The translations under genes were made by a program, and so were the position numbers. Below, in pieces: positions 1-5,275 of a DNA stretch of 7,955 bases. Every line of letters starts with the position of its first letter. Position 1 is the stretch's first letter. Location: NCBI GenBank assembly GCA_003649845.1, contig QMTB01000062.1:1-7955 (forward strand), read 5' to 3'. This DNA is from Thermoplasmata archaeon. Its GTDB lineage: Archaea > Thermoplasmatota > E2 > DHVEG-1. The notes under the pieces are model-generated. The model did no database searches and had not been told where the DNA came from. It worked only from the letters and a program-made list of their open reading frames with translations.

Positions 1-1433
1 ACCCAAAGAAGTCCAAAGAAAATAAAGAGAAATCTGTAAAAAATATATTATCTTTCATATATAATAGAAGATCTGTCAGTGAGAATAAACACTCTGAGGA
101 TAAACATAAAGAATCTCCATATTCAAAAGAGAAATTCTCCCTAGATAATATTCTACATAGAAGACAAACAAAGAAAATTAAAAGGCTAGAACTACTAGAT
201 AAAGCCGCTCAAGAATCTAAAGATAAAATTTTTTATCATCTCTTTAGAGACTTTATTGGATATGGAAAAATTGATATTTTAATGGAAGACGAGGGTATAG
301 AAGATATCTCCTGTGATGGACCTATTGTACCTGTATTTCTCTATCATAAGAAGTATGAAGAAATGACGACTAATATAGTTTTTGAGAATGATGCAGAACT
401 TGATTCTTTTGTTGTAAGACTCGCTCAGATCTGTGGGAAACAAATTTCTATATACTCACCAATTGTGGATGGTAAACTACCAGATGGATCTAGACTTCAA
501 GCTACGCTTTCTAAAACAGTTACAGAAGGTTCTACATTTACTATTCGAAGATTCAGAGAAAACCCTCTTACACCTGTTGATCTAATACAATATAAATCTC
601 TATCTCTAGATATGGCTGCCTATTTCTGGATGGCTATTGAAAATGGGGCTTCTATACTCTTCTGTGGTGGTACAGCTAGCGGTAAAACCACTGCTCTCAA
701 TGCCTTATCATTATTTATTCCATCTTCTCATAAAATAATTTCTATTGAAGACACTCGAGAGGTTAGCTTACCACATAAAAACTGGATAGCTGGTACTACC
801 AGGCAGGGTTTCTCTTCATCAGCTGAAACTAAAACAGAGAAAGATATTGATATGTTTGATCTTATTAGAGCTGCGCTTAGACAGAGACCTAAAGTCATCA
901 TAGTTGGAGAGGTTAGAGGTAGAGAAGCCTATAGTTTATTTCAAGCTATGGCTACAGGACATACCTCTTATGCAACTGTTCATGCCAGTGATATACACAC
1001 TCTTATCCAGCGTTTGGAAAATCCGCCTATCTCTCTACCTAGGGCATTACTTACCTCCCTAGATATAATTGTTTTCCAAAATGCAGTTTCTATTGGCAAG
1101 AAATCTGTACGTAGAATGACAAGTGTAACAGAAGTGATTAAATTAGATCCTGATACTAACCAACTAATATTCATGGAGCCATTTAGATGGGTATCTAAAA
1201 CAGATGATAGATTTGAAAGCAGCGGTGGTAGTAAGATACTAAATACTATTAGAATACAGAATGATTGGACTGAAGAACAATTACAACAAGAATTGGAGAA
1301 TAGAAAAACAGTTTTAAAATGGATGATTGAAACTAATAGAAGAGATTATCGCGAAGTAGGTCGAATAGTAGCTGAATATGAGAAACATCCTGAAAGAGTT
1401 TTAGAGAAAGCTAAGGAGGAACTAGGTTTATGA
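1..1433 (+). CDS. Type IV pilus / archaellum-like secretion ATPase (VirB11/GspE superfamily), 5'-partial
   Basis: Cytoplasmic hexameric ATPase expected to power pilin insertion through the two platform proteins downstream. The frame is open from base 3 to the TGA at 1431-1433 (476 residues visible), so the true start lies left of the window. The ATG at 282 is internal, because the conserved family motif FRDFIGYGKID (residues 81-91) lies before it and runs straight into MEDEGIEDISCDG. Residues 1-60 are a Lys-rich, probably disordered linker. The catalytic core shows Walker A GGTASGKT (222-229, bases 666-689), an Asp/Glu box IEDTRE (248-253), Walker B IIVGEVRG (299-306, with Glu303) and a His box GHTSYATVHA (319-328). 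The tail (LKWM, DYREVG, YEKHPERVL) matches archaeal family members from memory. All key ATPase residues are present. It could serve an archaellum or a pilus; the neighbours favour a pilus. Confidence 0.95.
   Translation, partial: PKKSKENKEKSVKNILSFIYNRRSVSENKHSEDKHKESPYSKEKFSLDNILHRRQTKKIKRLELLDKAAQESKDKIFYHLFRDFIGYGKIDILMEDEGIEDISCDGPIVPVFLYHKKYEEMTTNIVFENDAELDSFVVRLAQICGKQISIYSPIVDGKLPDGSRLQATLSKTVTEGSTFTIRRFRENPLTPVDLIQYKSLSLDMAAYFWMAIENGASILFCGGTASGKTTALNALSLFIPSSHKIISIEDTREVSLPHKNWIAGTTRQGFSSSAETKTEKDIDMFDLIRAALRQRPKVIIVGEVRGREAYSLFQAMATGHTSYATVHASDIHTLIQRLENPPISLPRALLTSLDIIVFQNAVSIGKKSVRRMTSVTEVIKLDPDTNQLIFMEPFRWVSKTDDRFESSGGSKILNTIRIQNDWTEEQLQQELENRKTVLKWMIETNRRDYREVGRIVAEYEKHPERVLEKAKEELGL
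1413..1420 (+). promoter_or_regulatory. Shine-Dalgarno site for the first platform gene
   Basis: AAGGAGGA lies inside the last codons of the ATPase gene, with GGAGG ending 10 nt before the ATG at 1430. It shows that this organism uses leadered SD initiation within operons and it fixes the start of the next gene. Confidence 0.7.
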
Positions 1434-2293
1434 AGTCAACTGCTTATAGTAGATTCTGCCGGCGTTTATTCTCTAAACTCTTTGAACATCTAAATATAAG
1501 CGAAACTAGTAGAAATAGACTACTTGAAAAAGCAGATATAAGCATGGTTTACCAAGAATATTATTCAATGGTTTTAATGAACATTATCATAGGATTCACA
1601 GTATCGTTTCTCTCCACTCTTATAGTATATTTACTCCTTCCAAATCAGATAACAGCTTTACTACTACTAACTGTCTCATCAGTTGTACCAGTAGCTATAG
1701 GATTATATTATATTACTCTACCTGCTTCTAAAGCAAAATCTAGAGGTAAAAACATCGATCGTTTTCTACCATATGCAACAAATTTTATCAACACTATGTC
1801 TGTCGCTGGTATATCACCTGCTGAGATATTTGAAGCGTTATCTGAAGTGGAATTATATGGAGAATTACAGAAAGAAGCAAAAAAAATTGTTACTGAAATC
1901 GATATGATGGGTGTAGATACAATAACTGCTTTGAAACATGCTATTCAAATCTCTCCATCTGAGAAATTTAAAGAATTCCTCCAGGGAATACTAGGAGTGA
2001 TTATGTCCGGCAGTGAATTAACCCCTTATTTTCAGAGATGTGTAGATAAATATATGGAGAGAGATTTGATAGAACGAAAGAAAAACTTGGAATCCCTGGC
2101 GGTTATGGCTGAAGCGTTTGTTGTAACTGTAATAGCTTTTCCATTATTCCTTGTAATAATTATATCTATCATGGGTATGACCAGCGGTGGAATATCCTTT
2201 GAATTCCTATTTATATTAGCATTCCTCATTCTACCACTTGCATATTTTGGATTTTATGTGATGATGAAATCAGGTATGGGTGAATCTGTATGA
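1430..2293 (+). CDS. Archaeal TadC/GspF-type pilus assembly platform protein (first copy)
   Basis: Polytopic cytoplasmic-membrane protein of the type II secretion F (T2SSF) family, 287 aa, expected to form the platform on which the ATPase acts. A basic amphipathic N-terminus (RFCRRLFSKLF) is followed by hydrophobic segments near residues 45-69 and 74-97. A cytoplasmic helical T2SSF domain (about 112-224) comes next, with the signature LPYATNFINTMSVAGISP and a later region with SGSELTPYFQ. Two more membrane segments lie near 226-248 and 256-278. The start is the ATG in the ATGA overlap with the ATPase stop, behind a strong SD, which implies translational coupling. The gene pair ATPase - TadC-like - TadC-like is the usual archaeal arrangement, in which two related but non-identical F proteins replace one longer GspF or ArlJ. 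Length and motifs look intact. Confidence 0.92.
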   Translation: MKSTAYSRFCRRLFSKLFEHLNISETSRNRLLEKADISMVYQEYYSMVLMNIIIGFTVSFLSTLIVYLLLPNQITALLLLTVSSVVPVAIGLYYITLPASKAKSRGKNIDRFLPYATNFINTMSVAGISPAEIFEALSEVELYGELQKEAKKIVTEIDMMGVDTITALKHAIQISPSEKFKEFLQGILGVIMSGSELTPYFQRCVDKYMERDLIERKKNLESLAVMAEAFVVTVIAFPLFLVIIISIMGMTSGGISFEFLFILAFLILPLAYFGFYVMMKSGMGESV

Positions 2294-3210
2294 GTATGCA
2301 AGCTATTATAGACAAAATCATCCATAGAAAAAGATATGATTTTAAGAGGATCTATGGCTCCAAAACTCCTATATATATCCTTATAGGTGTTTCTGCAGGG
2401 GTTACCACACTTTTATTTATAATAGGTTTCCTAGCTTTAATAGATATTATATCAACCGAGGAAATAGGTTTTACATGGGTAGACTTCATGGTCCTCGGAG
2501 TTCTATCTGCTATAGGCCCAATAGGATTCTATAATCATCTACAGAATAAAAAGAAGAAAGAAGTGGAGAATCATCTACCTGATTTCCTAAGAGAGATTAG
2601 TAGTTCAACTGCTTCTGGTATGACTGTATTTGATGCTATAAACTCTGCTGCTAAAGGAGAACATGGGCAACTTACCCCGGAGTTGAGACGTATGTCTGCT
2701 CAACTATCATGGGGTATCTCTGTTAGAGAAGCACTAGACAATTTTGCTAAGAGAATCAATACAGATGCTGTAAAAAGAATGACTGTTACCATAGATAAGG
2801 CATTAGAAATCGGTGGTAATACATCCGCGGTATTTGAAGCAGCAGCAAAAGAAATTGATCAAGTAAAAAAAGTTGAACTTCAGAGGAAAACAGAGATGTC
2901 TATGTATAGTATTGTTATCTTCATAAGTTTCTTTGTATTTCTAGCTGTTATGCTTATAATTGATAAAACAATCTTCCAAGCCATCTTTGATCTTCAAGCT
3001 CAAATGGCAGGTCAATCAATTGGAAATCTAAGGATTGCAAATATAGATCATGATCTTTTGAAATACACCTTCTTCTCTTTTGTGATAGTTCAAAGTATAG
3101 GTGGCGGATTACTAGGAGGATTTATGATGGATGGAAGATTATCATCAGGTGTACGATTTGGATTCCTCCTAGTAGCTATATCCTTCATAGTTTTCAAATT
3201 CTTCTTCTAA
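2290..3210 (+). CDS. Archaeal TadC/GspF-type pilus assembly platform protein (second copy)
   Basis: Second T2SSF-family membrane protein, 306 aa, the probable heteromeric partner of the preceding one. Hydrophobic segments lie near residues 27-52 and 62-82, then a cytoplasmic T2SSF domain (about 95-200) opening LPDFLREISSSTASGMTVFD and containing AQLSWGISVREALDNFAKR. Further hydrophobic segments lie near 203-224, 256-278 and 286-306. The extra C-terminal segment pair and the GGGLLGG turn distinguish it from its neighbour. It starts at the ATG in another ATGA overlap. The SD is modest (GGGTGA at 2278-2283, 6 nt before the ATG), so re-initiation by ribosomes finishing the upstream gene is likely. 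An in-frame ATG two codons later (2296) is an alternative. The gene ends the first operon. Confidence 0.92.
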   Translation: MSMQAIIDKIIHRKRYDFKRIYGSKTPIYILIGVSAGVTTLLFIIGFLALIDIISTEEIGFTWVDFMVLGVLSAIGPIGFYNHLQNKKKKEVENHLPDFLREISSSTASGMTVFDAINSAAKGEHGQLTPELRRMSAQLSWGISVREALDNFAKRINTDAVKRMTVTIDKALEIGGNTSAVFEAAAKEIDQVKKVELQRKTEMSMYSIVIFISFFVFLAVMLIIDKTIFQAIFDLQAQMAGQSIGNLRIANIDHDLLKYTFFSFVIVQSIGGGLLGGFMMDGRLSSGVRFGFLLVAISFIVFKFFF

Positions 3211-3241
3211 AATATTTTATCGAAAAAGAAGATAGTTTTTT
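3200..3241 (+). terminator. Probable terminator of the pilus-assembly operon
   Basis: Arms TCTTCTT (3200-3206) and AAGAAGA (3226-3232) can pair, with a 19-nt AT-rich loop that contains the perfect palindrome TAAAATATTTTA (3208-3219). A run of six T follows at 3236-3241. Archaeal termination needs mainly a U-tract, which is present. The stem is weak and its left arm overlaps the last codons of the gene, so the call is tentative. Confidence 0.4.
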
Positions 3242-3254
3242 ATGAGAAAATATA

Positions 3255-3269
3255 TGTTTTGATAAAACA
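3255..3269 (+). promoter_or_regulatory. 15-bp palindrome upstream of the pilin promoter, candidate operator
   Basis: TGTTTTGATAAAACA is a perfect inverted repeat with 6-bp arms and a 3-bp GAT centre. It sits 10 bp upstream of the TATA box. GTTTT also occurs at 3235-3239, exactly 21 bp (about two helical turns) upstream of the GTTTT in this palindrome. The position suits an activator or repressor of the surface-protein operon. The regulator is unknown and the AT-rich background makes short palindromes fairly common. Confidence 0.35.
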
Positions 3270-3270
3270 C

Positions 3271-3287
3271 CGCAAACTGTTTATATA
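3271..3287 (+). promoter_or_regulatory. Archaeal BRE/TATA promoter of the pilin-adhesin operon
   Basis: TTTATATA at 3280-3287 is preceded by the purine- and A-rich CGCAAACTG (BRE-like). The TATA centre is about 27 bp before the GTG at 3311, where archaeal transcription normally begins, so the mRNA is probably leaderless or nearly so. There is no Shine-Dalgarno sequence between the TATA box and the GTG, which fits. Confidence 0.65.
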
Positions 3288-3310
3288 CAAAGAGCAACAG
3301 AAGAAAAACC

Positions 3311-5233
3311 GTGGACTGGGATAGCAGAAAACAATCTATAATTAGCAATAACTATGCTGTATCAGAGGTTATAGGTAGTGTACTCCTTCTTCTAATTGCT
3401 ATCCTAGCATTTTCAGCTGTATATACCTATATTTTTCCGTTACCTGTAGAAGTTGATGAACCACACGTTGAAATAGTTGGTTATGTAGATAGCAATGGTA
3501 CTGTAATATTAGAACATGTAGGAGGAGAAACTTTAGAATCCTATCGCATAGTTGTTTTTTCCCATAACGGTTCTTTATTAAGCTCCACAGAATACAGTCA
3601 ACCTTGGAATATTGGAAATATTATTATTCCAACTACTATATCTTTACCTTCAGAGAATGATTCTATAGAGGTGATGGTTTATACTACACTGAGGGATGGA
3701 AGTGAAGAATTAATATTCGATGGAATACTACAAGGTAGACCCAATGAAAATAATATCATCGATTCCTCAAACAATGCCTATCTAATCTCCAGTCTTCTAA
3801 CAGATACTACAGATGAAGATCTAATATGTTTTAACACCACGCAGAATGGTACATCTATAGTTCCTTCCTTCTCACCTTCCACCTACATCTATAAGTGGAT
3901 TGTAAATGGTCAAAGTATAACTAATCTATTGATGCCTTTTGCTATAAATAGTATAACAACAGCAGAGGATTACTCTGGGAATATGTATCATGGAACTATA
4001 TATAATGCTACATGGATAGGCAATGGCATTATCAATGGTGCCTATAGTTTTAATTCTAATTCATATATAAGTATACCTTACTGTTTTAGTGGACAATATA
4101 TAGGTCATCTAACTATTGAAATGTGGGTTAAAACCATTGAACACTCTGGTACAATACTCAGCTTCAATAGAAGTAACTACTTTGAACTATCCATAGTTAA
4201 TGATCATGTTAGATGGTCTACAACAACTAGTGATATCACTACTGATCTAACTGGTTCAAGGATCGTAACTGATGGAAATTGGCATCTAATTACTGTTACA
4301 TATAATTCCGATACTGGTAGAGCATCTATTTATGTAGACGGATCTTTAGATGTCTCTCAAATTGTACATAACGCTGGTGAACTACTAGGGTCTCATTCTA
4401 TCTCATATGGTTATCTAGGTAAAATACTTGGTCCACCTCAAGCCAGTGGCAATATAACTGTGTTTGCAGATAATTTTGAAACAGATAAAGGTTGGACTGT
4501 GGAGAATAGTCCTTCTCTAAGTGATGGAAGCTGGGAACGTGGTGTACCAGTGAATAGCGGTAGAGGTGATCCACCAAGTGATTATGATAACTCTGGTAAA
4601 TGTTATATAACTGATAATCAACTTGGAAACTCAGATGTAGATGATGGTTTAACCTATCTAATCTCTCCAGCTATTGATCTAGAAGGTTATTCAAATGCTA
4701 TCATAAATTATGCAGTTTGGTATACAAATAATTTCGGATCTAATCCTAATAACGATAATTTCCATATATATATATCGGATGATAATGGTAGTACTTGGCA
4801 TCTAGTTAACACCATTGGACCAGATACACCTATGCCCTGGAGATGGATTAGATATTCATTCCATGTAGAGGATTTTGTCAATCTGACTAATAGTGTTAGA
4901 CTACGTTTTGAAGCATCAGATCTAGGTAGACCATCAGTTGTTGAAGCAGGGGTTGATTCCATAGAGGTTATAGGGATATTACCTTCTGTACAACCTACAT
5001 TTAACGGTATGATAGATGAACTTAGAATATACAACCGCGTGTTATCCGGTGAGCAGATATACCAAGATTTCCTACTGATGAATAGTGGAGATAGCAGTAG
5101 AAGTGTTATAGTATCTGATGAACCCCTTCTAGGAGAGACATGGCAATGTATAGTTACACCTGTTAACTCTAATGAAGATGGTCCACCTGTCTCCTCTAAT
5201 CAAATTACTATAATAAATTATGCGGGGGGATAA
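3311..5233 (+). CDS. Type IV pilin-like adhesin with nested Ig-like, LamG and jelly-roll domains
   Basis: 640-aa surface protein with a class III (prepilin) signal. A short polar N-terminus leads to AVSEVIGSVLLLLIAIL (residues 16-32), so cleavage probably falls near Ala16 and the hydrophobic stalk (about 17-42) would pack into a pilus. Residues 50-140 form an archaeal pilin beta domain (PHVEIVGYVD, LEHVGGE). After it, an Ig-like half (about 164-211; Cys173, KWIVNG with Trp196) runs into a LamG/ConA-like domain (about 215-373; TIEMWVKT, GNWHLITVTYN, IYVDGSLD). This is interrupted by a roughly 180-residue jelly-roll domain (about 378-557; GSWERGVPV, ISPAIDL, SDLGRPSVVEAGVDS). LamG then resumes (561-590; FNGMIDELRIYNRVLSGEQI) and the second Ig half follows (598-636; GETWQCIVTP, Cys613). 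GTG is the only plausible start; the TATA spacing supports it. Likely role: pilus-displayed adhesin or minor tip pilin; the ligand is unknown, possibly glycan. Confidence 0.88.
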   Translation: MDWDSRKQSIISNNYAVSEVIGSVLLLLIAILAFSAVYTYIFPLPVEVDEPHVEIVGYVDSNGTVILEHVGGETLESYRIVVFSHNGSLLSSTEYSQPWNIGNIIIPTTISLPSENDSIEVMVYTTLRDGSEELIFDGILQGRPNENNIIDSSNNAYLISSLLTDTTDEDLICFNTTQNGTSIVPSFSPSTYIYKWIVNGQSITNLLMPFAINSITTAEDYSGNMYHGTIYNATWIGNGIINGAYSFNSNSYISIPYCFSGQYIGHLTIEMWVKTIEHSGTILSFNRSNYFELSIVNDHVRWSTTTSDITTDLTGSRIVTDGNWHLITVTYNSDTGRASIYVDGSLDVSQIVHNAGELLGSHSISYGYLGKILGPPQASGNITVFADNFETDKGWTVENSPSLSDGSWERGVPVNSGRGDPPSDYDNSGKCYITDNQLGNSDVDDGLTYLISPAIDLEGYSNAIINYAVWYTNNFGSNPNNDNFHIYISDDNGSTWHLVNTIGPDTPMPWRWIRYSFHVEDFVNLTNSVRLRFEASDLGRPSVVEAGVDSIEVIGILPSVQPTFNGMIDELRIYNRVLSGEQIYQDFLLMNSGDSSRSVIVSDEPLLGETWQCIVTPVNSNEDGPPVSSNQITIINYAGG

Positions 5234-5239
5234 AATATT
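5224..5239 (+). promoter_or_regulatory. G-rich SD-like site and candidate non-standard ATT start for the secreted protein
   Basis: GGGGGGA (5224-5230) overlaps the last two Gly codons of the pilin gene and is followed by TAA, then by ATT at 5237, a normal SD spacing. The layout copies the next junction, where GGAGG, the stop codon and the ATG follow in the same order. From this ATT the frame is open into the gene called at 5276 and adds 13 residues, including Lys4 and Lys9, ahead of the hydrophobic signal core. ATT starts are rare, so this stays a candidate. Confidence 0.4.
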
Positions 5240-5246
5240 AATAAAA

Positions 5247-5255
5247 TTATAAATA
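5247..5255 (+). promoter_or_regulatory. TATA-like element 25 bp before the TTG at 5276, doubtful
   Basis: TTATAAATA is centred about 25 bp upstream of the TTG at 5276 and could drive a leaderless transcript, as is proposed for the pilin gene. It lies in a very AT-rich stretch where such matches are expected by chance, and no clear BRE precedes it. It is the rival explanation to the ATT start at 5237. Confidence 0.2.
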
Positions 5256-5275
5256 TAAAATTAGCTAGCATCGCA

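Noticed and set aside
282..284. ATG at 282 as the start of the ATPase gene
   Set aside because: It is only the first standard start codon visible; the conserved FRDFIGYGKID motif precedes it in the same open frame, which continues to the window edge.
980..1174. 64-aa open frame on the - strand
   Set aside because: It lies wholly opposite the conserved His-box region of the ATPase and has no recognisable features; it is a shadow frame.
2032..2229. 65-aa open frame on the - strand
   Set aside because: It is antisense to the C-terminal half of the first platform protein and has no domain or start signals.
1..3210. Archaellum (motor) operon
   Set aside because: There are no archaellin, ArlH, ArlG/F or chemotaxis-linked genes, and the single ArlJ-type platform is replaced by two TadC-like proteins; a pilus fits better.
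4764..4775. (AT)6 tract in the pilin gene as a phase-variation switch
   Set aside because: Six units is short, it reads in frame as part of a regular beta strand (HIYIS), and AT-rich DNA yields such runs by chance.
4708..5034. 108-aa open frame on the - strand
   Set aside because: It is opposite the jelly-roll and LamG coding region, whose + strand motifs are clear; the reverse translation shows nothing recognisable.
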